A stretch of DNA of 44,691 bases from Spirogloea muscicola (lineage: Eukaryota > Streptophyta > Zygnematophyceae > Spirogloeales > Spirogloeaceae). The stretch is taken from assembly GCA_009602725.1 (NCBI GenBank), contig WELB01000022.1:659632-704322 (forward strand). The letters are read 5' to 3'. A program made the position numbers and the translations under genes. The notes beneath the pieces were generated by a model. The model did not search any database. It was given only the letters and a program-made list of their open reading frames with translations, and was not told the origin of the DNA. Positions within the stretch are counted from its first letter, which is position 1; every line of letters starts with the position of its first letter. Below are positions 34,401-44,691 of this stretch, in pieces.

Positions 34401-34607
34401 GACCTTCTGGCATGTACCTCGGGCCAGGTGGACAGCGTAAGTGAGGACGTGGAGGGTGATCACGGCGGCGAGGAAGCTCGGCGGGAAGAGCGGCGCGAGG
34501 AGGCGCTGCCGGAGGAGCTTGAGGGACGCCACCCACGCTGCCAGCGGAAGAGCTGGCGCCCAAACACCGCGGCCAAAGGTAAGCAGGTTAGCGCCCACAT
34601 CATACAT
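31413..34607 (-). CDS. DHHC-type protein S-acyltransferase (palmitoyltransferase)
   Basis: The enzyme transfers palmitate from CoA to cysteines of target proteins at membranes. The exons are 34607-34418, 34240-34174, 33878-33731, 33572-33375, 33197-33104, 32922-32867, 32676 to about 32536 (end uncertain), 32129-32064, 31889-31830, 31641-31590 and 31498-31413, giving about 385 aa. The order is: two hydrophobic segments in exon 1 and a third in exon 2 ([19 protein letters not shown]); the DPG motif ([11 protein letters not shown]); a polar linker; the cysteine-rich domain [22 protein letters not shown] with catalytic [23 protein letters not shown]; a TM segment; the TTxE motif as LTTHEW; and a C-terminal [15 protein letters not shown] resembling the PaCCT motif. 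A in place of W after HCP is a subgroup variant. The ATG at 34607 is the first in frame and no acceptor precedes it. Confidence 0.9.
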
Positions 34608-34879
34608 ACCATTTGTAGGGACTCTTAAGTGTGTGTTTACAGAGTACAACCTCAAACCCCTTTGCCTTCTGTACTTAGCTAATCAGGCCTTCCATCCATC
34701 AATACATACTCCATCCTTTAAACCCGGTTACTGATGCCCTGAATCGGACCCCTAATCCTTTCCAAAACCCTCAATGCCTGCCCAGCCAAGCCGCCCCTGC
34801 CCTGAGACACCTCCGGGGCTCCGACGTGCCTGTTGCACGACGGCCAGAGCCCCAACTTGACCGACGACCCTGAGCGACG

Positions 34880-34920
34880 CTAAACCCTAAGCACGAGACT
34901 CCTAAACCCTAACCCTGAAC
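34880..34920. repeat. Telomere-like CCCTAA tract
   Basis: CTAAACCCTAA at 34880-34890 and CCTAAACCCTAACCCTGAACC at 34901-34921 are plant-type telomere-like units in an internal position. Degenerate CCCTGA/CCTAA matter continues upstream to about 34735. Confidence 0.85.
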
Positions 34921-34935
34921 CTTGATTCTGACGGC

Positions 34936-35190
34936 CTCAGCATCGAGCGGGTCCAGAGCTCATGGCCATTGAGCCGCCGTCGACGACGGCGGAGATCTCG
35001 GCTCCATGGCGCGCACCGACGAAGGCGAGGAGGTCCGGCAGGGAGCCCGCCGCCGCGGCGCGCACGGCGGCGCGCGCGACGAGGAAGATGCCCGGCGCCA
35101 CGANCGGCGGCATCGGCGGCGGCGGCGGCGCCGGCGGCGCCGGCGGCGGCAGCGGACCGTTGTAACAAACGAGCTCCTCGACCACCGCGT
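34936..35190 (-). other. Unassigned GC-rich ORF region
   Basis: On the minus strand an open frame contains VVEELVCYNGPLPPPAPPAP, then after an N at 35104 reads PGIFLVARAAVRAAAAGSLP and LLAFVGARHGAEISAVVDGG. It could be a first exon of an unrecognised gene, and a G-rich TTAGGG-like tract follows on that strand, as after other exons here. The N makes the frame unreliable, no splice partner was found, and the opposite strand is also open. I do not assign a function. Confidence 0.3.
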
Positions 35191-35264
35191 TGACGCGACG
35201 TCCGAGGTAAACACTGGTCTACACCACCTCCCTTGGGAGAAGTTCATTAGTTTACGGTTCTGAT

Positions 35265-35520
35265 TTAAGGTGTTGGGAGATCTGCGGGGTTAAAGATACG
35301 GGCTGTCGAGTTCTGATCTGCACTTGCCAAGTAGAGGTCATTGAGCGCCCACTGACAGGAATCATGAAGACCAGCTTCCATGCTGTTTGCGCGCTTCGGC
35401 CCCTTCCAATCCTCGTACAATCCTTTGGGCTGGCCTCTCACAGCCATTGCCTTACATTAGAAGAGCCGGTACGATTAAGACTACATTAGAAGAGCCGTTT
35501 CGAGTAAGACTAGAACTCAC
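35265..35520 (-). repeat. Dispersed short element, copy 3, with internal 30-bp tandem repeat
   Basis: Read on the plus strand, the core GGGCTGGCCTCTCACAGCC at 35427-35445 is followed by ATTGCCTTACATTAGAAGAG. Then a second ACATTAGAAGAGCCG unit appears about 31 bp on (35453-35515). Reverse-complemented, it aligns with copy 2 over roughly 180 bp. The region has no supported exon. Confidence 0.7.
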
Positions 35521-35853
35521 ACATAGGGTAGGGTTTCAGGGTCACAGGGCTCTGTTCTCAGTCGCCAAACCCATCTAGACCCAACTGCGGCGGCCAGCGT
35601 CGCCTGCCACTGACGTCCAGGCTGGTGCTGAGGCCGTGCCGAGCCTCGCCCTCTCCAGCACCGTGCCGCAGCTGTGCCGCTGCAGCCTGGAGGCGGCCGC
35701 TGTGTGCGAAGCCGAGCACGCTGAGCAATGCTCGAGAGATGTCGAACCGAGGTATGGTTGTGAACAAGATAATGACTTGCATTGTCAATTGGGTTTCCTA
35801 TCGTAGCAGATCCAAACCAGCTCCATTGATGCATGCTGTAGCGGCGCTGGCGT
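35521..35853. other. Spacer downstream of GluRS
   Basis: This is presumably the 3' flank of the glutamyl-tRNA synthetase gene. ORFs on both strands are short and mutually exclusive. Nothing recognisable was seen. Confidence 0.4.
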
Positions 35854-38800
35854 TCAGTCCTGCAGGCTCAGGCTAGCCAGCTCGTCCGTCGCCGGCCGCA
35901 GCAGCCTGTTCTCGGCGCTGCCCTCGGCGGCGGCGGCGGGCGGCTCAGCTCCGCCCTCTGCGAGCTTCTCCTGCTCCTTCTTCCTCTGCGCCTCTCGCTT
36001 GGCTGCCTCCCGCTGCTTCTTGGACAGCTTCGGCGGCTCAGGCGCTGCCGCCGCAGCAGGCGGTGCCTCCTTGGCCTTGGGCGCACGCCCGTCTGGGATG
36101 GCGATCAGCACTGCCGGACGAGTCTGGCGCACATATGGAGCGTCGCAGATGAAGTAGCCCTTGCGCTCCAGCTGCAGGATGTCGCCCTTCTTCACGTTGC
36201 GCATGTTACCATCGCCCAACGCTGCCGTCTCCGTCCGTGTGCGCGGGTTGAGGACTGTCGTAAAGTCCTCGTCGTCCTCCAGCTGGCAGCAGGAAGTATG
36301 CCAGCCTGTGAGTATGGAGTCTCGCCCTTCAGAATAGCCAGCAACTGCAATATATGGCACTAATTGACCTATGCATTGACACTAACATCTGAGCCCTCAC
36401 GACCTGTGACATCGAACTTGCGTCACGGTCTGACGCAGATCAGGCTTTTCGGGCCACCCTCTACCTCAAGCCTATATACTAGCTGAGAATCAGTGCAAAC
36501 AGCAGGCTCGAATTTTGAATGACATGAAAGTAGAGGGGAGGGAGGCATCGACTTCCATACCTTCTTCTTTGTGATCAGGTTGTCAAGCTCGACGAGCGTC
36601 AGCGGGACAAGCTCGTCCACGTCGGCCAGCCACGTGAGCTTCAGCTTGGTCTTCTTCACATCTCCGTCAATGTGGAGGTCTCCCTCCAGTGCCGCCACCG
36701 CGCCGCCGTCTTCACTTCGCACTACTCGCCGCACGAAGGCGTTGCCCCAGTCCATGAGTGTCACCTCCTCGCCCTCAGCCACCGCCGCGGCATCCGTCTG
36801 CTCAAGCCAGACCCGCCGTGCAAAAGTCGTCGCCTTCATTCCTGCCAGCCAGAACAGATAAAAGGACAGAGACGAGATCGGCTTTGGCCCTCTGAAAACG
36901 AGGCCTTGACCCTCTGAAAGCAGTGTCCACTTCAGTGACTGTCCATAGTTCATATCGAGATCAGTGCAAGTTAGTCCTAATCCAGACCCTGAAGCATTGA
37001 CCCTAGCCCTGAATCAACCTAGTACTGGCTTAAGCCCTGAGCCTCTAAGTCCTCACCAGCGGGCTCGTACTTCTTGTGCTTGGGCACAATCCGCACGAAT
37101 GGCTCCTCCGGCCCATTGACAAGCTCAAAGGGCACGCGGCCCTCCACCAGCACGGCAGTGTGCCGCGGACATACGGGGTCAATCACCTTCTTGTTCATTG
37201 TCCAAAGCTTGTCCATCTCCATCAAATTTAGATTCTTGGAAGCGCCCTGAATAGGAGTGTCACATCTGGAGTTTCAACATTTGGACCAGCTTGACTGTAA
37301 GGAAGCAACACCTGGGATAACTGACTGTTCTCAATCTGCTGCACAAATGTTCTCAACTATATGCAACTACCAATGATGCATCAAGCAATTGGAGAGCATG
37401 CCTTATAGGAAAGTGTACTTCACCAAGCCTGCTTAATACACTCTCTCTCTGAATGAGAAACATTTCACAACAGAACGAGACCTACCAGGATCAAACAAGA
37501 GTAACAAACTGCTCTATAAGCTACGACGTGCACTGCATTTTCCACAATGTGGCTCGGCATGAAAGGCTTGAGAGCTTGACTGAAAGGAAGCAACACCTGG
37601 GATAAGATAAACTGCGTGAGCGCCTCGACAGTGAGTCCGCGGCGCACCAAGCCTTGCACGGTGGGAAATCGTGGGTCGTCCCAACCCTCAACCTTGCCAT
37701 TGTCTACGAACCACTGCAGCTTGCGCTTAGACAGCAGTGTGTACTGGAAGTTGAGGCGGCTGAAGTCCCATACGTGCACCTTGCGAAGTTCCAGGTCCTG
37801 TTGGCCAACAAGGTGCCAATCACTGTCAGCAGAGTCGAGCAAACTGATTGTTAGGAGGCAGGAGGGGCATATATGCATCCAAAACCTGCTCAACCATGTT
37901 CTTTACCAGACCGCAACCTTTGCGCACCCATCCAAAGTCGATAACCGGCACAGGCACTCTGCTTTCTGAACAGCCTCACAAAAAAGCTGAGACATGATCC
38001 TTACGCTTCAGAAGCGCGAGCTTATATGGAGAATAGAGTGGAAGTGATAAGTGGAGGTTCACCTTCAGTACGCGATAGTACTGCTCATTGCGATCATGGT
38101 ACTCGCTAGACCGCAGTGCATGTGTGACGCCCTCAACGCTGTCCACCACTGGGCATGCAAAGTCATACGTGGGGTACACATTGTACTTGTCCCCAACACG
38201 GTGGTGCGGCATCAGCAAGCAGCGGTAGTACACTGGGTCTCGCATCGCCTTGTTTGGCGCCTGGCCGTGGCCAGCACATGCAGATTTTGTGTGAGCACGA
38301 ATTGTGAAGCGATGGAATTTAGGAAAGACGTGATGGAGGACAGCAAGGGTTGGCTAACCAGTGATGAAGGGTCAATAGATGAGACAATCAGAGGCACTCG
38401 GAGGAAAAAGGAGGACTGTTATAAGACCTGGAACGATGCCCCTGACCTTCTACCTGAGATTACTACGATTCAATGCTTCCCACCCTCCTTGACCCATTGA
38501 CTTGTTCAAGTCCTGCCATGGACCCAAAGCCTTAGCCTAACACCTGACCAACCATGTCAACCCTTCTGTGCTTCACATTTCAGCAAGCACCAAGTGCCTG
38601 ACACTAACCCCTAAAAGTGCTGGCTGTCATCGAGAGTTTTGATCAGGGATGAACTCGATGGCTTGAGTGGGAAGGCTGCAGGAGCGCTCACAGTCATGTC
38701 CATCTTGCCTCGGAGGCAGCACATCCGGCCTGTCGTTGACCCAGCCTTCATCTCCTGCCACATTCCGACGTTCTCGGCCACGGCCTGGCTGCGCCGCGCG

Positions 38801-39475
38801 GACTCGGTGCCGTCCATGCGCTCCTCGCGCATCTTCTCCAGCGGCGTGTCGTCCACGTACGCCTTCCCCTCCCCGATGAGCCTCTCTGCCAGCTCCTATG
38901 CACGCGAGCAGTCGCAGCCCGCCACCAAACCGTATGCAGCAGAGTCAGGAATGACTTAAATTGCATTGCATTAAATGTCAGCTCAGAATAATGTGAGATT
39001 GAATACCAACTTGGCCTCTGCTTGCGGCTGGGGCGCAATGCACTATCATCCAGGACAAGAGTCCGAAGAACACTGCCAGCAGAGGCATCACAAGGAATTG
39101 CAGCAGAAGCCACGGCCCTAAACCCTAGACTCTCTTGACCTCAACCCTAAAACCTGGACCCCTAACCCTAAGCCTCACCAGGAGCTGCGGGAAATAGTCG
39201 GAAGTGTAGGTAACTCGGTCAGCTCTGATCCCGAGAGTGGCGAGGTCGGCCAGGATTTCGTCCACGAACTCCTCCTTCTCCTTGGCCGGGTTGGTGTCGT
39301 CAAAGCGAACGATGAGGCTGCCGCCGTACTTGCGCGCAAAGTATTGGTTAAGCAAAGCGGCCTTGGCGTGCCCGATGTGGAGGTACCCGCTGGGCTCCGG
39401 CGGAAAGCGCGTCACGACCGCGCCCGGTGCCGCGCCCGGCAGGTCCACCTCGAACGAGCCGCAGTCCACCGCCAT
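35854..39475 (-). CDS. Glutamyl-tRNA synthetase, eukaryotic cytosolic type
   Basis: The class I synthetase charges tRNA-Glu. The exons are 39475-39179, 38895-38692, 38260-38063, 37797-37597, 37246-37057, 36841-36561 and 36282-35854, exactly 600 codons including the stop, all in phase. The ATG at 39475 leads into the catalytic core: [20 protein letters not shown] (HIGH signature), [66 protein letters not shown] (KMSKS equivalent), DDPRFPTV and [12 protein letters not shown]. An anticodon-binding beta-barrel follows. SGYLHIGH and the AYVDDTP motif separate it from glutaminyl-tRNA synthetase. The N-terminal GST-like domain usual in plant and yeast cytosolic GluRS is missing. The C-terminus ends in a Lys/Glu/Ala-rich tail after [17 protein letters not shown] run (39476-39507) abuts the start codon. 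Confidence 0.95.
39117..39178. repeat. Telomere-like tract at the 5' end of GluRS intron 1
   Basis: On the plus strand the tract reads CCTAAACCCTAG, CAACCCTAAAACC and CCCCTAACCCTAAGCC up to the exon boundary. In the gene's sense it is a G-rich TTAGGG/TTTAGGG series starting directly at the GTGAGG donor (39178). A weaker version lies next to the exon 5 donor (about 36970-37056). Confidence 0.85.
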
Positions 39476-39476
39476 G

Positions 39477-39508
<32 letters not shown>

Positions 39509-40860
39509 TTGCGGCGGGCCGCCGCGGGTCTAGCTGTTGCGAGCTCGGCTCGGCTGTGCCGGCGAAGGGCTCGTGGGGCTAGCGTCAGCGCCGGCTTATG
39601 TCAGCGCCAGCGTCACATCGGCGCCTAAGCCCACAGCCGGTGTAATGTCGCTCGGACACAAGCTCTTATGCTGATAAGAAGGAATGGCTCTCTCAATGCA
39701 AGAAAAAGGAATGAACAAATCAAAGGGGCCAAAATTAAAGCGCAAAAGCACACTAGCGATTGTGAAAGTGGCTCTCCCATTGATTGTGAAAACCTAGCCC
39801 TTGGCCTTTCACAGCCTAGAGAATTGGACAAGGTCCAATGGCTGAAAGCGCAGGACTGCTTAACGAAGCAAGTGGAGAAAAACAGACGGCCACGTACTAA
39901 TCGCGATCAGTAGCTGCAAGTCGGTACGATCGCAGCCAATAAACAGCTGGTAATCAGAAGCTGGTACGATCGCAGCCAATGACCAGGCAAAAGTCAGGGA
40001 TCGCTCAAAAACACTCGAAAGCTGCTGCAAGTGCACAGTCACATTTGCACCAGTTCTTTTTTCTGCCAAGAAAGGAACATGATGGTCAAGCTAGCATGTT
40101 GCTACCCAGCTGAATTTGCCACAATCTTAAGGTCACATGTCATAAAGATTCCCATTTTGCTTATTGACGTATCACAACAGTCCCTCACGCTCCTTGGTGA
40201 TCACATTGCATCGGCCCCGCCAGCCTACGCATCGTCATACTGCGCCCTCTATTTTTGCCTGTGTTGTCAACAAGGTCTCAGTAAACCTGCAACCGACCTA
40301 GTCATGTATCATGCAAGAGCTTAACCGAGCGTCCCTTATCTCAATATGTGATGGGATGGCACTTGCACGTAATTTGAGCTCAGTTTCTGCTTACACCACA
40401 TCCAAGGCTGCACATGTTCAGCTATGCTGCTGTTGCAGGACAAAGGTGAGTCGCACGCTTTGACTACTAAGGGGCATTGAATACATGACGTCCTTTAGCT
40501 TGAGCAGTAGCAAGAACGATTTGAGCTTATCTGTCTAGAATAGTCAACTTGGATTTCCTGAGAAGTCCGAGAAAATCATTCAAACAAATACTGTGCCTAT
40601 CCTCCACACTTCACAAGAAGTATGTCTAAGTAGCGCCACAGATTATTTGCAGTGCACCAAAGGTGGTCGCCATGCACCTTGCAAGCTGGAACACTGCAGC
40701 TAGCACTTAAGCTGCACACTAATAGGCGGTACTCTATATTTATGCACCTTCTTGGTACAGCTGTACAATTACATCTATCTAAGTCCCAGAAGGAGCCATG
40801 ACTAGCCAGCTGCTCATAAGTACTTCATCCAAATAGGCGCACGATAGGGTGATCATGGAG
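39476..40860. other. Spacer between GluRS and NPH3 genes
   Basis: 39476-39507 is a GCC microsatellite, probably GluRS 5' UTR. 39760-39980 contains a diverged copy of the dispersed element. From about 40.0 to 40.86 kb I see no exon chain, no repeat and no RNA gene; ORFs are very short. Confidence 0.5.
39760..39980. repeat. Diverged dispersed element plus 18-bp direct repeats
   Basis: TTGGCCTTTCACAGCC at 39801-39816 is the core in minus orientation. It is followed by GGACAAGGTCCAATGG, shared with the tandem units at 26.5 kb, and by ACTAATCGCGATCAGTAGCTGCAAGTC-type sequence (about 39895-39922) resembling the 3' end of copies 1 and 30.8 kb. Next to it GGTACGATCGCAGCCAAT occurs twice, at 39923-39940 and 39963-39980. 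Confidence 0.6.
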
Positions 40861-41463
40861 CATTGACTTTTTCCTGATCCTGGGCTGCTGGCTCAGCTTC
40901 CATTCCACTGACTTTGAATATTGGTGCTGCTCCAACTATATAGAAAAGCATGGGACGCATGTGAGATGGCAACCAGGCAGTTGATATCTTTGCACTCTAC
41001 AACTAGTGACAACTTAATCACTACTTCACTTAAGTGTTGACATTGAGGTTGATATCAGGTACCTTGGCCTCATCACCTTGCCAATGCAAGGTCCAATGGA
41101 CAACGCAGGTACCCTGGTGAAGTACGAGGGAATTTCTAGCATATGACCTCACTCTCTGGATGGCTATGCAGGCAGACTTAATTTGCAATGAACTCTGTGT
41201 TTGCTAGTTGACCTGTGTGTGATATTATGCTTACTGCTTGGCCTGAAATTGAAGCAGCTGAATAGTCCCTGCCTCTTTGTTCGCAGGCTCGTATTTTCAT
41301 CCTGATACAAGGGAGATTATGGCCTAGTTAGCAAGGCATGCTCTAGCACCCAGATTATAAGAAACTTCTCATGAATGCTGCCTTGTGCACTTTGCAGTAT
41401 CCTGCATTACCAGCTCACAACGGTCAAATAAATGGATGTTGATTGCAAGCATAGCAACCTGAC

Positions 41464-44400
41464 CTTGAGAGCTTCAATCAAGCCATCGAGCTCGTTGTTG
41501 CTGTTCTTGAATTTTACCAGCTCCTCTGTCACTTCCTGCGTCTCTTCCCGCAATGATGCACGCGCACTGACGACAGTCGCCTCTGCCGTTTTCAAGCGCG
41601 CCTGCAGCTCCTCACTTGCTTGCTGTTTACACAAGGACAAAAGGAAGAATCTTCGGACTTTTAGGTGCTATTGCAAGCGCTCTGACCTTTGAGTTGCAGT
41701 TTTGCACGATGAACGCTGCATTAATACCACACAGCTCTAGGACGTTTCCAGTATGAAGGTAATGCAAGCTGTTAAGCGAATTACCGTTTACCTTGAGCTT
41801 CGTGTTGTCTACTGCTGCCAATTGACAAGCCTCCAACAGGCCTTGATGTCTTTTGACTACAAGGTCGGCTTTCTCCCTGTAGTACAGTTTCTGCCAAACC
41901 AGCACATCGGCTACAAATGGGAGCGGCCACGCCTGGACAAATACGCAGTCAGGCAAGGATGGACCTTAGCTTGAGGTCTTAGATGAAGAGGAGAGCAGGC
42001 TCATGACAATGCACAGGAGCAGGAGCTGATGAAGCAATATGCTGCAGGCAGATATTGCTAGTGATGACGAATGTGTTCTGTACCTGTCTGACCACTAACA
42101 TCGTGACCACACTGCATTTGATTTACCTTGTATTTGCTGGCGTGCTCAGCAACTGCCTCAGAAAACCGCGCTGCCGAGAGGATGTTCAGCAAGTCCAGAA
42201 GGTCGTGTTCCCTAGACACTGCTGTTAATGTCTGCGGCAACTTTCATCACTATTAAGGATAAGGCACAATTTCACTAACGTGCTCTAGAATAATAAACGA
42301 TACAATGCTATGAAGTCATTACAACGTGCCGGTGGCTGTGCTCGTAAATCTTAATAGTCATGATTACCATAACGTCAGTGCCTCAGAAGGCTCACCTGGC
42401 CATTTGCATCGACAAAGCTTGCAATTGCCCAGTAGAGTGCGTCATGACTAGGGCGTGACTCTGGCGGAAGGCAAGTGGCAAGCGACTTGAAGGAGACGAT
42501 ATTAACCCCCTTGACATCCTTCGAAGCCTCCTGGAGATAACTGTCAACAAGAGCTGCAGCTGCCTGGACTGCCTTTCCAGCTTCGGACAGCATACTGACG
42601 TGTTCTTCAGAAATGAAACGAGTAACCAAGCCCTGCCATCAAGCAGAATCCGGAAGGCTGCTCGACTTACACAGTCTGGTGTGGTGGCAAAAGGGGCATA
42701 TCAGCCTACCGCATCAAGAGCTGCATTTCTGTATTCCTTGGTACACACTTGACTTCTCAGGTGGACATAACAAATGTCACCAGGTACAAGTGCATACATC
42801 CTACACAGGTACAAGTGCATACATCCTACACAAAGTTAGGTACTTGTAAGCTGTTGTGTCACAACGTTTCGGATTTACCTGAACGTCACTGATTTCAAGA
42901 AGGAGAAGGTCGGCAACATTAGCCTGGTTGAAGTGCTCCCCGGCTCGTTTGTGTAGCTGACTTCTCGAGTCCTTACTGCGACAACCAAGCCCACAGCAAC
43001 TCACCTTCGGCCAACTGCTTTACAAAGTGTTTGTGGCTGCAGTTCCACTCATCGATGTTGAGCTATAGCTGGCTCGTCACACCCATCTGGACAATCAGCA
43101 ATATCAGACCTGAAGCCTTGCATTGAGGGCAATGCTCAACGACCTCAGGTCAAGCGTCATGCAGTATGAAGGTCCCAACCTGGTCTTCAGAGCCATGGAC
43201 ATACGCAAGAGACGAAGGATGTGGGCCATGGAGATTGCGCTCTTGTCCCTTGGGAGCAACTGTGCCAACACTTCAAGAGTGTTCCGCCATTCAGAGAACT
43301 TGGATGTATTTGCCTGCAGTGCATGGTCAAGACTCAATGCTATGAAGACCATAACACAAGTCCTCCTAATGCAGCAATAGCGTCCTGCCTTCTAAATTGA
43401 AGATTATCTGGACAGTCTCCAAGATATGCTGGGGCAGGTTGTAGTCAAGGCTAAGAAGCACCTGAGAGCTCTCTATGAGAACAAGTAGTTGCGTGAGGTC
43501 AGGTAGCCAGCGATGGCCGTAGGCTTCAATCAAGCGACTAATGTCAGCTTCTGGCACACCGTTTTCGCGCAGGCCCTCTGTCAATCTTTTGAACATGTCA
43601 AGCTGAAGATCCAGTATTGGCTGGGCCATGAATATCGGCTCTGTAAGAAGAGCCTCCTGCAAATATTGACCAGTGTGACACTCTGAGACACTCTGAGACA
43701 CTCTGCCCATTATGTACCGTCCTCAATCGCCTCTAATCATCCATCATTCGTCTTTCCTTGACAACCATGCTGTGCAAGTTTCGGTTCCTAGCTCCAGTCA
43801 TGTGTGAGGAAGATCCTGTCTGACAAAGTATACTGTATATGATTTCCTCACTCCTACTTTCATCTTCCACGCAATGTCCATTTGAGCCAGATGGTTTAGT
43901 AGCCTTGGCCACTACTTTCTACTTCCTGTGCATGCTGATCCCACCTCCTTATATTGCTGCGCAGAGGCTGCTGTGAGGGCGTCAACACAACGAGAGACGA
44001 GGCCGAGGTTGGTGGCGATGGGCTGGAGTGTGCCGCATGCTTGTAGGATGATGGCAGCTTTTCTCCAGTCCTTGAGGTACTCCTGAAGATATTGCTCGGC
44101 CCAGGACACAAGATTCCCCTCGTAACCCATGCCCGACCTCGTGTCGTCGTCCATATGGAGGTATGTGGCTGTGAAGCAGCATGGTCAAAGGACGTGGGAA
44201 GGTCGTCATTGATGGCATCCGCACCAAGCTCCTGGAGCTTCAAGCAAAGCTGGTCGTAGCTGAAGGCTGGCAGCTGGAGCTCACCGGCACAGCGCAGCTG
44301 CGCTATGTTGCTCGGGTCGATGTTGAGGCTGAGGCCGTAGCAGAAATTGGCAACGAGCTTGAAGACGTGCTCAGTGCCAGGGAGGCCTACGACCTCGACA

Positions 44401-44691
44401 TGCGTCTTCCCGGAAGCCTCATCGTCTTTCGCGATGCGGGAGAAGTAGTCAGTCTTGGAGTAGAGTGGGAACTTGTGGACCGAGTACTCGACTCCGCCAA
44501 TGGAGACGAGCAGATCCGACTGCATGCCTGCAGCCTTCATCCACTGCCGCTCCAGCTCCTTCAGCTCGGCGACGTCGCGCTGCTGCTGCTGCTCCTGGAG
44601 CTGCGCCTGCGCCACAGCCTGCGCCTCGCCGCCGCCGGCCCCATTGCCGCGGCCGGGCGGCGGCGGCGTGGACAGCGGCGGCAGCGGCGGC
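41464..44691 (-). CDS. BTB/POZ-NPH3 domain protein (NPH3/RPT2-like), 5' partial
   Basis: Plant NPH3 proteins act as substrate adaptors of CUL3 ubiquitin ligases and in phototropin or auxin-transport signalling. The exons are 44691-44285 (open to the window edge), 44168-43945, 43656-43462, 43313-43110, 42956-42879, 42632-42396, 42231-42127, 41890-41792, 41734-41687 (weak) and 41622-41464. The N-terminus is Pro/Gly/Gln-rich. The BTB domain reads SDLLVSIGGVEYSVHKFPLY..YFSRI..FCYGLSLNIDPSNIAQLRCAATYLHM..GYEGNLVS. NPH3 parts follow: WRKAAIILQAC..LVSRCVDAL, MFKRLTEGLRENGV..WLPDL, LAQLLPRDKSAIS..ILRLLRMSMAL, VADLLLLEI, and KAVQAAAALVDSYLQE..PPESRPSHDALYWAIASFV. A coiled-coil C-terminus (EELQARLKTAEATVV) ends it. 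The last exon shown ends at a GT donor; a terminal exon may lie near 40.86-40.94 kb. The start codon is outside the window. Confidence 0.9.
42782..42831. repeat. Perfect 25-bp tandem duplication in an NPH3-gene intron
   Basis: AGGTACAAGTGCATACATCC plus TACAC is repeated exactly, at 42782-42806 and 42807-42831. It lies in the intron between exons ending 42879 and starting 42632. Identity suggests recent slippage or duplication. Confidence 0.97.
43678..43706. repeat. 10-bp tandem repeat (ACACTCTGAG)n
   Basis: About 2.8 copies of ACACTCTGAG lie in the intron upstream of the NPH3 exon that starts at 43656. In the sense strand it falls near the polypyrimidine/acceptor region of that exon. Confidence 0.9.

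Noticed and set aside
34428-34628. Plus-strand ORF with a nice GTAAGC donor at 34579
   Set aside because: The minus strand here encodes two membrane segments of the DHHC enzyme in correct phase with the next exon. The plus ORF is its charged shadow.

Overview
The window is nuclear DNA of a eukaryote from the green lineage, probably a streptophyte (charophyte-grade) alga. The evidence is as follows. Genes are split into many short exons, joined by GT-AG introns whose acceptors are mostly GCAG. Exons are GC-rich and introns AT-richer. One gene encodes a BTB/NPH3 protein, a family best known from streptophytes, and another a plastid protein of unknown function conserved in land plants. Degenerate CCCTAAA/CCCTAA (plant-type telomere-like) tracts occur, and there are no operons. 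The species cannot be fixed from the sequence. I rebuilt gene models by hand from splice sites, reading-frame phase and remembered family sequences. Most exon boundaries close in phase, which is strong internal support.

Layout. <1-5422 (+): Sel1-like-repeat protein, 5' truncated by the window, 11 exons, 18 repeats. 5893-8682 (-): conserved plastid protein of unknown function, 8 exons. 9457-19012 (-): lysosomal/vacuolar alpha-mannosidase (GH38), about 30 exons. 19123-21954 (+): uroporphyrinogen-III synthase, 9 exons, head-to-head with the mannosidase across about 110 bp. 22584-23343 (-): small UPF0729/C18orf32-like membrane protein whose first coding exon appears to be just the ATG. 23512-23840 (+): fragment of a DRG2-type GTPase stopping just before the P-loop. 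About 24243-26006 (+): LIN37-like subunit of a MuvB/DREAM-type complex. 26.0-31.4 kb: gene-poor, with a 534-bp assembly gap, a possible GC-rich gene and many copies of a short dispersed repeat. 31413-34607 (-): DHHC palmitoyltransferase, 11 exons. 34.9-35.2 kb: unassigned GC-rich ORF. 35854-39475 (-): cytosolic-type glutamyl-tRNA synthetase, 7 exons. 41464->44691 (-): NPH3-family protein, 5' truncated by the window edge.

The genes are unrelated housekeeping or signalling genes and do not form a pathway. No CRISPR array, phage, defence island, rRNA or tRNA gene was seen. The most unusual signals are structural: a dispersed short element with a conserved hairpin core, present in at least six places; relics of exon sequence inside an intron of the Sel1 gene; a symmetric one-repeat exon in that gene; telomere-like tracts beside 5' splice sites; tandem duplications inside introns; and the truncated DRG2 fragment followed by a near-perfect hairpin. 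Four single-N positions all fall at GC-rich 5' exons. At one of them the reading frame demonstrably breaks.
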